From NCBI GenBank assembly GCA_050302475.1, contig JBNLBF010000002.1:186001-250000 (forward strand): a DNA stretch of 64,000 nucleotides, given 5' to 3'. Positions 9,157 to 17,420 of this stretch are shown here, in pieces. Below the pieces are notes generated by a model. The model worked only from the letters and a program-made list of their open reading frames with translations. It was not told the origin of the DNA and searched no databases. The stretch's first letter is position 1, and each line of letters begins with the position of its first letter. This DNA comes from NORP23 sp050302475. GTDB lineage: Bacteria; Pseudomonadota; Alphaproteobacteria; Rhodobacterales; Rhodobacteraceae. The position numbers and the translations under genes were made by a program.

Positions 9157-9558
9157 TCACCCCATTAAAGCGACGGTCAGGACGCCGGTTGTAATAAACG
9201 TGAGGGTCGCAATGATTGACCGTTTCGACAGACGCGCATTCCCGCAAATGCCATGACCCGATGTGCAGCCATTCCCAAGCTGTGTGCCAATTCCCACGGC
9301 GAGGCCACCAAGTATCAAAACCGGAATGCTGGATGTGATGGAAACCTGTGGAAGCTCGGCAAAGAGCAGATATCCCAGCGGAGCGGTCGCCAGCCCCAAT
9401 AGGAAAAGAATACTATCCGCATTGGGCTTCGTACCTTTGGTCAAATTGCCCAACATGCCGCTGATCCCGGCGATCCGTCCATTTCCCAGTATAAGCATAC
9501 TTGCCGCCAGACCAATCATTAAGCCACCAACAAGCGCAGCAATCCAATCCGTATGCAT
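9157..9558 (-). CDS. YeeE/YedE-type sulfur transporter half
   Basis: A 133-residue, roughly four-helix membrane protein carrying the family signature GNGCTSGHGICG, whose cysteines handle sulfur compounds in characterised YeeE. It pairs with the next gene to form a split transporter. I chose ATG 9558 (MHTDWIAAL) because GAAGGG is 7 bases upstream; the upstream GTG at 9573 would lie over that ribosome site. A perfect 9-bp-arm palindrome lies about 20 bases upstream and may be the operator. Confidence 0.84.
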   Translation of the reverse strand: MHTDWIAALVGGLMIGLAASMLILGNGRIAGISGMLGNLTKGTKPNADSILFLLGLATAPLGYLLFAELPQVSITSSIPVLILGGLAVGIGTQLGNGCTSGHGICGNARLSKRSIIATLTFITTGVLTVALMG

Positions 9559-9578
9559 CTGTTTTCCCTTCACTCATC

Positions 9579-9603
9579 TATTCACAATATTTATTTGTGA
9601 ATA
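9579..9603 (-). promoter_or_regulatory. Palindrome upstream of YeeE/YedE operon, candidate repressor operator
   Basis: Perfect inverted repeat with 9-base arms TATTCACAA / TTGTGAATA around a 7-base AT spacer, directly upstream of the transporter start. A further half-site, ATTCACAT, follows at 9621. ArsR-type sulfide sensors (BigR/SqrR group) use ATTC/GAAT-ended palindromes in front of such genes, so this is a plausible site; the sensor gene itself is not in the window. Confidence 0.5.
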
Positions 9604-9838
9604 ATTATAATTTACATTCTATTCACATATAGCAATCTGTTTGGCGATTTCTAGATGCAAAATACAAGTTCACTCAGGCGTGATTTTGCGTGGTTAACCG
9701 GTCGTTAAAGAAAAAATGCTAGAAATATCCGATCAGCGGCTCAGCCAGCCGCCATTTTCTCGAGAAATTTTTGTCTGCATGACCCGTTCCAGATCTTGGA
9801 ATGCGCAATGTCGTGCCAATTACGAAGGGGTTTATCAC

Positions 9839-12142
9839 ATGAATATGGCCGTAACGGACGGAATTGATCTGATGCCGCCACTCTTTGCTGACGGTTTGGA
9901 CGTCTGGTCCAGCACCGATGGCACACCGGGCTCACCAACCTATGATGGAGCGGCAAACGCATCAATTGTTACCAGTGATCCGGATTTCGGAACCTGCCTG
10001 GAAATTCAGACCACGACGGATCCGACGGCGCTTCGCTATATGGGGGCTACTCCGATACTTCCCGGTGCCTATCTGGAAATCAGTGCCCGTATCAAAGTTA
10101 TGAGCGGGGCTTTCCCCTCCGCCCGTATCGGCGCGTGGGCAGGTGATGGGTCGTCGCAGCATGTAACCGGACTGGATGAAGCCGGAGATTCCAACAGCAT
10201 GGACGCATACGGACGCATTTACACAGTGCGGGCAATTGTTGGATCCGGTAACCGTCCCGGTGTGGATTTGGTCTGGGGGACCGAACCGGTTTACGGTCAT
10301 TTCGGGCTCGACCTCAACAGTGCCATCGGGGCCGTGGTGCGTATCGAATCTATCGAGATCCGAGACGTTACCTCTTATTTCTATCGCAAAATGATGGACT
10401 GGGTAGATGTTCGCGACTATGGCGCGATCGGAGACGGCGTTACCGACGACGCAGATGCGATTGAAAGCGCAGATACGATTGCGGCCGCGTCAGGACGTCA
10501 TCTGGTGATATCTACAGGGACATATTATGTTTCCCGTCATATTACCCTAAACGCCCGCTGCCGGTTCGAGGGAACCTTGTCTATGCCTGCAGACAAACGT
10601 CTGCAGCTGACCCACAATTACAATCTGAAGACTTATCTGGACGCGTTCGGCGACGAAACGGTAGCACTGCAAAAAGCGCTGCAGGCGTTGTTCAACTACA
10701 CCGACCATGAATCGCTTGATCTGGGCGGATTGCGCATCCAACTGACCGAACCGGTTGATGTTCAGACTGCCGTATCAAACAAAACGACATTTGCGAACCG
10801 TCGCGCAATCCGCAATGGCGCGCTGGAGGCCGAGGCCTCGGCCAACTGGGATCCGGATGTGGTGACAAGTTCTGCCAGCTATTCCACCGGAGACAAATTT
10901 GCGCTGACCAACGTCACCAATATTGCTGCGATTGCGGTTGGCTCGCTGGTAACCGGCACAGGTGTTGGCCGCGAGATTTATGTGACCGACAAGGACGAGG
11001 GCGCGGGGCGTATTACCCTCAGCCAGGCGCTGCATTCGGCACCGACCTCGCAGACATATACGTTCACGCGTTTCAAATATCTGCTCGACTTCTCGGGATT
11101 TGACAGCCTGCAACGTCTGCAAATCGAAGATATCGAATTTGGCTGCTATGGGTATGCCAGCGGGCTGATGCTGGCAAAGGACGGGATCGCGTGGCATGTG
11201 CGCGATTGCTGGTTCACAAAACCGGCAGACCGGGGAATTACCAGCATCGGATCAGGGTGTAACGGGATGTCAATTGACGCGAACGAGTTCCTGTCAAACG
11301 AATATGATGACGACGTGCAGGACCGGACCACCATCGCGTTCAATACCAATAAGAACGACATCAAGATCCGCAACAACCGCGCTGTGCGATTCAAACATTT
11401 CGGCGTGATGAATGGGGGTGGCCATATCATCAGTGGCAACCATTTCTGGCAGGGTGACAGTTCGGTCGACGGGGAGCGGTCCGCCGGGATCGTGATCACC
11501 CAGAAGAACTGCAAAACCACGTTTGAGGGGAACTATGTCGACAATGCCTGGGTTGAGCTCAACAACGAACATGACAACAAGGTGGATGCGACGCCTACCT
11601 CCAAACCGTTCGGGACACTGTCGATTACGGGGAACGTCTTCACGGCTGGCGATATTCCCGCCTGGTTCACCTATATCCGGCTGGCACCTTACGGGAACAA
11701 CCATGGGATTGATGGGATTACAGTGACCGGAAATGCGTTCAAAACCATTGGCTCGGGACCAGATATTGACCGGGTGGAATCGGTGGATACGGACGAAGGC
11801 TCGCTGGACATGTCGAACGTTCATGATCTGGTCTTTGCGGACAACAGTTTCGACGCGGTCACCCATCGCAGCCAAAGCCCGGCGCTGGTCAGCGCCACGC
11901 GAGGGGCGGATTCGGATAGCTGGACGGTTTCCCTTACGGATGACCTGCCCTTTGACGGGCGCGCGCTGTCGGTGGATTACGTGACCCCGCAGGGGCCGGT
12001 TCGCAATGCCGGCAACGCCATTCACCGCGATATGCCGGTGGCCACACCTGAACAGAGCGGCGGACAGAGCGTAGAAATTTCGTGGAGTGAGCCCGTCCAC
12101 GGAACAGTGCACCTGTCAGTACGGGCAGATTTGCCAAACTGA
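9839..12142 (+). CDS. Right-handed beta-helix protein, GH28-related/pectate-lyase-3 type
   Basis: A 767-residue protein. Residues 1-180 are a non-catalytic sandwich-like region. The typical start of a Pectate_lyase_3/GH28-related beta-helix, DWVDVRDYGAIGDGVTDDADAI, lies at 187-208, followed by helix coils with repeated N-x-F and G-N-x-F turns (for example SGNHFWQG, TGNVFTAG, TGNAFKTI). The fold is shared by polysaccharide lyases and by phage or gene-transfer-agent spikes. No signal peptide is visible at the chosen ATG (GAAGGGG 8 bases upstream); the frame is open back to 9716. It stands alone with its own strong terminator. Substrate and true role are unknown. Confidence 0.78.
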   Translation: MNMAVTDGIDLMPPLFADGLDVWSSTDGTPGSPTYDGAANASIVTSDPDFGTCLEIQTTTDPTALRYMGATPILPGAYLEISARIKVMSGAFPSARIGAWAGDGSSQHVTGLDEAGDSNSMDAYGRIYTVRAIVGSGNRPGVDLVWGTEPVYGHFGLDLNSAIGAVVRIESIEIRDVTSYFYRKMMDWVDVRDYGAIGDGVTDDADAIESADTIAAASGRHLVISTGTYYVSRHITLNARCRFEGTLSMPADKRLQLTHNYNLKTYLDAFGDETVALQKALQALFNYTDHESLDLGGLRIQLTEPVDVQTAVSNKTTFANRRAIRNGALEAEASANWDPDVVTSSASYSTGDKFALTNVTNIAAIAVGSLVTGTGVGREIYVTDKDEGAGRITLSQALHSAPTSQTYTFTRFKYLLDFSGFDSLQRLQIEDIEFGCYGYASGLMLAKDGIAWHVRDCWFTKPADRGITSIGSGCNGMSIDANEFLSNEYDDDVQDRTTIAFNTNKNDIKIRNNRAVRFKHFGVMNGGGHIISGNHFWQGDSSVDGERSAGIVITQKNCKTTFEGNYVDNAWVELNNEHDNKVDATPTSKPFGTLSITGNVFTAGDIPAWFTYIRLAPYGNNHGIDGITVTGNAFKTIGSGPDIDRVESVDTDEGSLDMSNVHDLVFADNSFDAVTHRSQSPALVSATRGADSDSWTVSLTDDLPFDGRALSVDYVTPQGPVRNAGNAIHRDMPVATPEQSGGQSVEISWSEPVHGTVHLSVRADLPN

Positions 12143-12164
12143 CCTCAGACTGACGAGTGCCCGG

Positions 12165-12197
12165 AAGGTGCGTGGGGTTTTCCGCGCACCTTTTTTT
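12165..12197 (+). terminator. Rho-independent terminator after beta-helix gene
   Basis: AAGGTGCG pairs with CGCACCTT (8 bp, extendable by three inner pairs) followed by seven T residues. The T tract also covers the stop codon of the convergent gene at 12196. Confidence 0.9.
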
Positions 12198-12630
12198 ATA
12201 GGCAGGCTTCGGGGATCACGTCGGCCCAGAAGGGACAGAAACCTTCGTAAAACCACCAGGCGTCAGTCGCGCCGATACCGTAATGGACGGCAACCCACAT
12301 GTCGCCGGATTTGACCAGCAGGGCCTGAACGGTAGCGCCGTCGCCAACCTCGGGGTCAACATCGCCACGGGTGGCGGCGGGGGTTTCGTATAGGTCTATG
12401 GCCGCCCCACCGGGCCGCTGTGCCATGAGGCTGGCGAAGGCGGCGGTTTCAGTGGCGCGGAGGTCCCAGACGACGAACTCGACGGGCGCGCCGAGATCCC
12501 ATTCGATGTGGGGTCGGATGGCATCGAGCAGGTCGGCACGGAGGTCGCTGCCCCGGGCGGGTTCGGTATAGGATTGGGCGTGGGCGGTCGTGGTGAGGGT
12601 CAGGAGGAGGATGGTTAGGAGGTGTCTCAT
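12196..12630 (-). CDS. Small exported protein of unknown function
   Basis: A 144-residue protein with a clear signal peptide (MRHLLTILLLTLTTTAHAQ). The mature part includes VEFVVWDLRATETAAFASLMAQRPG and ends GFCPFWADVIPEACL, where the two cysteines could form a disulfide. I do not recognise the family. It converges with the beta-helix gene and shares its terminator region. Confidence 0.6.
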   Translation of the reverse strand: MRHLLTILLLTLTTTAHAQSYTEPARGSDLRADLLDAIRPHIEWDLGAPVEFVVWDLRATETAAFASLMAQRPGGAAIDLYETPAATRGDVDPEVGDGATVQALLVKSGDMWVAVHYGIGATDAWWFYEGFCPFWADVIPEACL

Positions 12631-12687
12631 GGGGGGCTCCGCAGTTTTTACGGAGTGTATGGTGCATGATCTCGCTCACCAAGCCTT

Positions 12688-12945
12688 TTATCTGTCGCAA
12701 CCAACCCCATCACCGTCGCGATCGAGGCCGTAAATATCGCGGCCGACCACATAAACCGGGCCGCGGACATAAGCCGGTCCATTGCCACTGCCACCCGCGC
12801 AATCGACGTCAGAGGCGACGGGGACACAGGCCCCGGAATAGTTAGGATCACAGGATTGCGCCTGTGCGGTTGAGGTGGTGAGGCTCGAAATTGCGACCGC
12901 GGAGAGTGCGCCAAGCGCGAGTGTGGAAATTACGTAGAACTTCAT
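12688..12945 (-). CDS. Small secreted excalibur-type calcium-binding protein
   Basis: An 85-residue protein with a signal peptide (cleavage after AQA, about residue 29) and a C-terminal excalibur-like motif LDRDGDGVGCDR, a DxDxDG calcium loop followed by Cys. Three further cysteines (CDPNYSGAC, VDCAGG) suggest a disulfide-bonded fold. Excalibur motifs occur in extracellular proteins, often next to nuclease-like domains, but no nuclease domain is present here. Role unknown. Confidence 0.72.
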   Translation of the reverse strand: MKFYVISTLALGALSAVAISSLTTSTAQAQSCDPNYSGACVPVASDVDCAGGSGNGPAYVRGPVYVVGRDIYGLDRDGDGVGCDR

Positions 12946-13043
12946 GTCTGTCCCAAATTAACCAATTATTAATACTGATTAACGTGGGGTCATGTGACGT
13001 AGAGTCAAGAGGGGTCGATATTTTCTGTCCCTATCAAAGGGTC

Positions 13044-13096
13044 GCGCCTGACCCTGGGAGGGCGAGAAGCGCCCTCCCGCGGGAAGGGTCAGGCGC
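13044..13096. repeat. Long composite hairpin (intergenic repeat element candidate)
   Basis: Outer arms GCGCCTGACCCT and AGGGTCAGGCGC (12 bp, perfect) enclose an inner perfect 9-bp stem GGGAGGGCG / CGCCCTCCC with a short loop and a 6-base one-sided bulge. The GC-rich, nested form resembles dispersed intergenic repeats; copies elsewhere in the genome cannot be checked here. Confidence 0.6.
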
Positions 13097-13098
13097 TG

Positions 13099-13115
13099 CC
13101 CGTGCGCGGCACGGG
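13099..13115. repeat. Short GC-rich hairpin
   Basis: CCCGTGC and GCACGGG (7 bp, perfect) around GCG, two bases after the larger hairpin, so the two probably belong to one element. Confidence 0.5.
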
Positions 13116-13421
13116 TGAATTCGATTTCCGTAGGGTGCGCGATTTCACGCACTTTAAGGTCGCTGGCATAAAGCTCTGCGAGAAATTTAAGCGGCAGATA
13201 CACAACATATTGATTTCATCGAAGGTCATCGTTATATATCTTGCGTCGGACAAAATCCGATAGAAGCGAGGTTATTTTGACCAAACTTTTGAATGTCCCG
13301 AGTTTGTAACAAGCGGAAGCTACTTTGCGAGGGGCACCCGGTAGGGTTTAATGAGTGAGAACATAACAGATGGCCAATAGGTAGCTCTGTTGGTTCGCGA
13401 AAGAGACGGTTAATAAAATAG

Positions 13422-13463
13422 TGTGAGACCCCGTCGGAGACGGATAACTCTCACATTGTTTTG
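13422..13463 (+). terminator. Hairpin with T-rich tail, possible end of an unannotated transcript
   Basis: TGTGAGA pairs with TCTCACA and encloses a second stem CCGTC / GACGG; TTGTTTTGG follows. No coding gene ends here on the plus strand, so it may terminate a small RNA. The minus-strand side is also T-rich, so orientation is uncertain. Confidence 0.45.
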
Positions 13464-13591
13464 GTTTACGATCTTACCCGCGGATATTGTTGAGTTTGGC
13501 AGTGGGGTGTCCTCCTCATGTCACCATAGCCCGGCTTTTTGTTGGATAACTTGGTGATTTGAGGCTTTACAAACACAGTCACACGCGCTCG

Positions 13592-13613
13592 ATCGGCTGG
13601 GAAACCAGCCGAT
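13592..13613 (-). terminator. Stem-loop directly after uvrB
   Basis: Perfect 9-bp stem ATCGGCTGG / CCAGCCGAT with a GAAA (plus) or TTTC (minus) loop, beginning 3 bases after the uvrB stop. It lacks a good T run on the minus strand, so it may protect or process the mRNA end rather than terminate alone. Confidence 0.55.
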
Positions 13614-13615
13614 TT

Positions 13616-15784
13616 CTACCCCCGCCTCTTCGTCTTCCCCTTCACCACCGTCGTCCCGGCCCGACCCGCCGTTGACCGGCCACCAACCTTGACCGCGTCC
13701 TCAGCCGCAGCAGCCACAGCGGACTGCCGCGCCAGCGGGTCGTCATGGACGGCCAAATCCACCGCCTCCAGCCGTTTGACCTCGTCACGGAGGCGCGCCG
13801 CCTCCTCAAATTCCAAATTCTCGGCAGCCTTCCGCATGTCTTTGCGCAACGCCTCCAGATGCACGGCCAAATTCGCGCCGACCATCTGTTTGTCGACCTT
13901 GGCCGTCACGCGCGACATATCCGTGTCGCCCTGATAGAGGCCAGCCATCACGTCCTCGACGTTCTTTTTCACCGTTTCCGGGGTGATCCCGTGCGCTTCG
14001 TTATAGGCCATCTGCTTCTCGCGGCGGCGTTCGGTTTCGGCCAAAGCGCGCTCCATCGAGCCGGTGATTTTGTCGGCATACATAATCACCCGCCCGTCGG
14101 CGTTGCGGGCCGCCCGCCCGATAGTCTGCACCAGCGAGGTTTCGGAGCGCAGGAACCCCTCCTTATCCGCGTCCAGAATGGCCACCAGCCCGCATTCGGG
14201 GATGTCCAACCCCTCACGCAGCAGGTTGATGCCGATCAGGACATCGAACGCGCCGAGGCGCAGGTCGCGCAGGATCTCGATCCGTTCCAGCGTGTCGATG
14301 TCCGAATGCATGTAGCGCACGCGGATGCCCTGCTCGTGCAGATATTCTGTCAAATCCTCGGCCATACGTTTGGTCAGCGTCGTGACCAACACGCGCAGGT
14401 TTTTCTGCGTAACGATGCGGATTTCGTCCAGCAGGTCGTCAACCTGCGTTTCGACCGGGCGGATTTCGACCTCCGGATCCAGCAGGCCGGTGGGGCGGAT
14501 GATCTGTTCGGCGAAGACACCGCCGGTCTGGTCCAGCTCCCAGCTTTGCGGCGTGGCGGAAACGAAGACGGATTGCGGGCGCATGGCGTCCCATTCCTCG
14601 AATTTGAGGGGGCGGTTATCCATGCAGGATGGCAGGCGGAAGCCATGTTCCGACAGTGTGAATTTGCGGCGGTAGTCGCCCTTGTACATCCCGCCCAGTT
14701 GGGGGATGGAAACGTGGCTTTCATCCGCGAACACAATCGCATTGTCGGGGATATATTCAAATAGGGTCGGCGGCGGCTCACCGGGTGCGCGCCCCGTCAG
14801 ATAGCGGGAATAGTTTTCGATGCCGTTGCAGACGCCGGTTGCCTCCAGCATTTCCAGATCGAAATTGGTGCGCTGTTCCAGCCGTTGCGCCTCCAGCAAT
14901 TTCCCTTCGCCGGTCAGCTGGTCCAACCGCTGGCGCAGTTCTTTTTTGATATTGATGATGGCCTGGCTCATCGCCGGTTTGGGCGTGACATAGTGGCTGT
15001 TCGCGTAGATACGAACATGTTCCAGCGTCGCGGTTTTTTCCCCGGTCAGCGTGTCAAATTCGACGATGCTTTCCAATTCATCCCCGAAGAAGGAGAACCG
15101 CCAGCCGCGGCTGTCGAGGTGGGCGGGCCAGACCTCCACCGCATCGCCACGCACCCGGAAGGTTCCGCGCTGGAAGGCATTGTCGTTGCGTTTATATTGC
15201 TGGGCGACCAGATCCTGCACAACGCTGCGCTGGTTATATTCCTGTCCGACGACCAGATCGACGGTCATCGCCCCATAGGTTTCGACCGAGCCGATACCGT
15301 AGATGCAGGAGACCGAGGCGACGATGATCACGTCATCACGTTCCAGCAGTGCCCGGGTTGCCGAGTGGCGCATCCGGTCGATCTGTTCGTTTATCTGGGA
15401 TTCTTTCTCGATATAGGTATCGCTGCGGGGGACATAAGCCTCCGGCTGGTAGTAGTCATAGAAGCTGACGAAATACTCGACGGCGTTTTCCGGGAAGAAG
15501 CTTTTCATTTCGCCGTAAAGTTGCGCAGCCAATGTCTTGTTGGGGGCGAGGATGATCGCGGGGCGCTGCGTGGCCTCGATCACCTTGGCCATCGTAAAGG
15601 TTTTCCCGGTGCCGGTTGCGCCCAGCAGAACCTGATTCTGCTCCCCCGACGTTACCCCTTCCACAAGCTCCTTAATCGCGGTAGGCTGATCCCCGGCGGG
15701 TTGGAATTCTGTATGCATTACAATGCGTTTGCCGCCTTCGAGCTTGGGCTTCGCCTTCGGGTCGATTGTCACATCTTCGAGCAT
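13616..15784 (-). CDS. uvrB: UvrABC excinuclease subunit B
   Basis: The damage-verifying helicase-like subunit of nucleotide excision repair, loaded onto DNA by UvrA and acting with UvrC. It is 722 residues. The P-loop is VLLGATGTGKTFTM (about 52-65), the beta-hairpin region contains FVSFYDYYQPEAYVP, helicase motifs include VFADESHVS and TIGRAARN, and the C-terminal UVR domain is LRKDMRKAAENLEFEEAARLRDEV. The ATG at 15784 has AAAAGGGGA 6 bases upstream; a start at 15817 is possible but has no ribosome site. No LexA-type box was recognised upstream. Confidence 0.97.
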   Translation of the reverse strand: MLEDVTIDPKAKPKLEGGKRIVMHTEFQPAGDQPTAIKELVEGVTSGEQNQVLLGATGTGKTFTMAKVIEATQRPAIILAPNKTLAAQLYGEMKSFFPENAVEYFVSFYDYYQPEAYVPRSDTYIEKESQINEQIDRMRHSATRALLERDDVIIVASVSCIYGIGSVETYGAMTVDLVVGQEYNQRSVVQDLVAQQYKRNDNAFQRGTFRVRGDAVEVWPAHLDSRGWRFSFFGDELESIVEFDTLTGEKTATLEHVRIYANSHYVTPKPAMSQAIINIKKELRQRLDQLTGEGKLLEAQRLEQRTNFDLEMLEATGVCNGIENYSRYLTGRAPGEPPPTLFEYIPDNAIVFADESHVSIPQLGGMYKGDYRRKFTLSEHGFRLPSCMDNRPLKFEEWDAMRPQSVFVSATPQSWELDQTGGVFAEQIIRPTGLLDPEVEIRPVETQVDDLLDEIRIVTQKNLRVLVTTLTKRMAEDLTEYLHEQGIRVRYMHSDIDTLERIEILRDLRLGAFDVLIGINLLREGLDIPECGLVAILDADKEGFLRSETSLVQTIGRAARNADGRVIMYADKITGSMERALAETERRREKQMAYNEAHGITPETVKKNVEDVMAGLYQGDTDMSRVTAKVDKQMVGANLAVHLEALRKDMRKAAENLEFEEAARLRDEVKRLEAVDLAVHDDPLARQSAVAAAAEDAVKVGGRSTAGRAGTTVVKGKTKRRG

Positions 15785-16077
15785 GTTGTTTCCCCTTTTG
15801 TTCTCAATGTGGGACATTGGCTGAAGAATGCAAGGTTAATAAATCGTTAAAACCATAGGTTGTATTTTTTTCGTAAACTGCAATCAAATGGCTTGCAACC
15901 TTTTCGCGAATCGTAATATGTTTATTGGGCAAGCAGCAAGTAGGCCGTCGGTCAGGTACGATATACCAACCCCACCCCTCGCTCCTTCGTATTTGATTGA
16001 CGGCCCATTTCAAAATGCTTGCGATCCCCGGCAAATTTGACCATAAGAAAATCATCAGAATGTGATGAGGTTTTCCT

Positions 16078-16389
16078 ATGTTAGCCCGTATTTATCAGCC
16101 CGCGCGCAACGCCATGCAGTCCGGTCAGGCCAAGACCAAAACCTGGATTCTGGAATTTACGCCAGAGTCCGGAAAGACGCTGGATCCGCTGATGGGCTGG
16201 ACCGGATCAACAGATATGAATGGTCAGGTGCGGATGCAGTTTGAGTCCGCTGAAGATGCTGAGGACTTTGCGAAAAGCAAAGGAATTTCATATTACGTCC
16301 AGCAACCTCATAAACGGAAGCCGAACATCCGTCCGGGCGGATATGGCGACAATTTTGCCTATGACCGGAAAACGATCTGGACACACTGA
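16078..16389 (+). CDS. NDUFS4-like complex I accessory subunit (ETC complex I subunit)
   Basis: A 103-residue homologue of the mitochondrial 18-kDa/AQDQ accessory subunit of NADH:ubiquinone oxidoreductase, a family known from alphaproteobacteria and mitochondria. Typical features are the N-terminal ARIYQPARNAMQSGQAKTKTW, the LMGWTGSTDM block and the C-terminal region YVQQPHKRKPNIRPGGYGDN. It probably binds the peripheral arm of complex I. ATG 16078 has GAGG 7 bases upstream. It is not next to the nuo operon. Confidence 0.92.
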   Translation: MLARIYQPARNAMQSGQAKTKTWILEFTPESGKTLDPLMGWTGSTDMNGQVRMQFESAEDAEDFAKSKGISYYVQQPHKRKPNIRPGGYGDNFAYDRKTIWTH

Positions 16390-16423
16390 GCACGGGGGAA
16401 ATGACACCCGACGCAATGTCAGA

Positions 16424-17254
16424 TCAATAATCGTCCCATTCGGGACACCACGGGCCGTTCACCAGGCGCATGTTCTGATCAACAGTCCGGATTTTCGCCA
16501 TTTCGTCCTCGGTCAGACTGATATCCACAGCGTCAAAATTCGCCTGAATGCGCTCTCGTGCGCCTGCTGACGGGATGACGACGTAGCCCTCATTCATCAG
16601 GAAGGCCAGCGAGATTTGCTCCGGCGTAGCCCCATGGCCGAGCGCGATATTCTTGAGCATTGCCGAGTCCGAAACCTTCCCACGCGCCAGTGGCGAGTAC
16701 GCCGTCAGCGGGATCCCCAACTTTTCGCAATGCTCGACAATCGGCCAGTTTTGCATCAGGGGATGGATTTCCACCTGATTGGTGGAAATCTTGCGATCCC
16801 CGAGCAGTTCCAGCGCCGCGTCAATATATTTGATGGTAAAATTCGAAACCCCGATCCGCTTGGTTAGTCCCTTATCAAACACCTCGGCGAATTGGGCCAT
16901 ATAATCTTTGATGTCATATTCATCATTGATTGACGGGTAATGCAGCAACAGCAGGTCGACCTGATCTGTTCTGAGTTTTTCCAGCGAGGTTTGGACGTGA
17001 CCCATGATCTGGCCGGGACCGAAGCTTTCCGGGGCCACTTTGGTCGTCAGGAAAATATCATCGCGCGCGACACCGCTTTCCGCGATGGCTTTGCCGACAA
17101 ATTCCTCGTTATTGTAGCCTTCTGCGGTATCGATATGACGGTACCCGATCTCCAACGCATTGGTGACCCCTTCGACAGTGGCGTCCGCGTCGCGGTTCCA
17201 CGTCCCGTAACCAATTTGTGGAATTCCATCACCAATCAGTTTTACGTCAGCCAT
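16424..17254 (-). CDS. Aldo/keto reductase
   Basis: A 276-residue NADPH-dependent TIM-barrel oxidoreductase of the 2,5-diketo-gluconate/xylose reductase-like group. The catalytic tetrad is visible: Asp and Tyr in HIDTAEGYNNE, Lys in LTTKV and His in LLLHYP. The cofactor-binding C-terminal segment VIPSAGARERIQANF is present. It would reduce small aldehydes or ketones; the substrate cannot be read from sequence. It is monocistronic and converges with the NDUFS4-like gene. Confidence 0.92.
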   Translation of the reverse strand: MADVKLIGDGIPQIGYGTWNRDADATVEGVTNALEIGYRHIDTAEGYNNEEFVGKAIAESGVARDDIFLTTKVAPESFGPGQIMGHVQTSLEKLRTDQVDLLLLHYPSINDEYDIKDYMAQFAEVFDKGLTKRIGVSNFTIKYIDAALELLGDRKISTNQVEIHPLMQNWPIVEHCEKLGIPLTAYSPLARGKVSDSAMLKNIALGHGATPEQISLAFLMNEGYVVIPSAGARERIQANFDAVDISLTEDEMAKIRTVDQNMRLVNGPWCPEWDDY

Positions 17255-17345
17255 GACTTAGCCCTCCCCCTGTTGCTTGCATTCAGCATAACAGAATCCT
17301 GCTTGGATAAAAGCGCTATATGATTAACGATAATACAAACCAACT

Positions 17346-17385
17346 CTACCACCGGAGGTCTCGTCCTCGCGATTCCGGTTGGTAG
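17346..17385 (-). terminator. Stem-loop after histidine kinase gene
   Basis: CTACCACCGGA pairs with TCCGGTTGGTAG with one bulged base (11 bp). It lies between the kinase stop (17421) and the aldo/keto reductase start; no strong T run, so termination is only likely. Confidence 0.4.
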
Positions 17386-17420
17386 AATTTCGTGATCCCA
17401 ACGTTACCACCGAGCAGGCC

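Larger units (their letters stand above)
12946..13615. other. Gene-free stretch rich in inverted repeats
   Basis: About 670 bases without a coding region I can support. It holds four inverted repeats, annotated separately (13044-13096, 13099-13115, 13422-13463, 13592-13613). The AT-richer part 13200-13460 ends in a hairpin with a T-rich tail, so it could hold a small RNA on the plus strand, but it matches no RNA family I recognise. A minus-strand frame at 12979-13203 runs through the hairpin and lacks coding features. Confidence 0.5.

Noticed and set aside
9574..9715. Phage or IS attachment boundary next to the beta-helix gene
   Set aside because: No integrase, direct repeats or transposase genes on either side; the palindrome fits an operator better.
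12979..13203. A 74-codon minus-strand frame
   Set aside because: It reads straight through the large hairpin element and has no convincing start or motif, though the first 30 residues look protein-like.
13351..13380. Nine-codon ATG frame in the 13200-13460 zone as a leader peptide
   Set aside because: No ribosome site or regulated-codon run, and no downstream gene on that strand.
13745..14764. A 339-codon plus-strand frame
   Set aside because: Antisense to uvrB, without recognisable domains.
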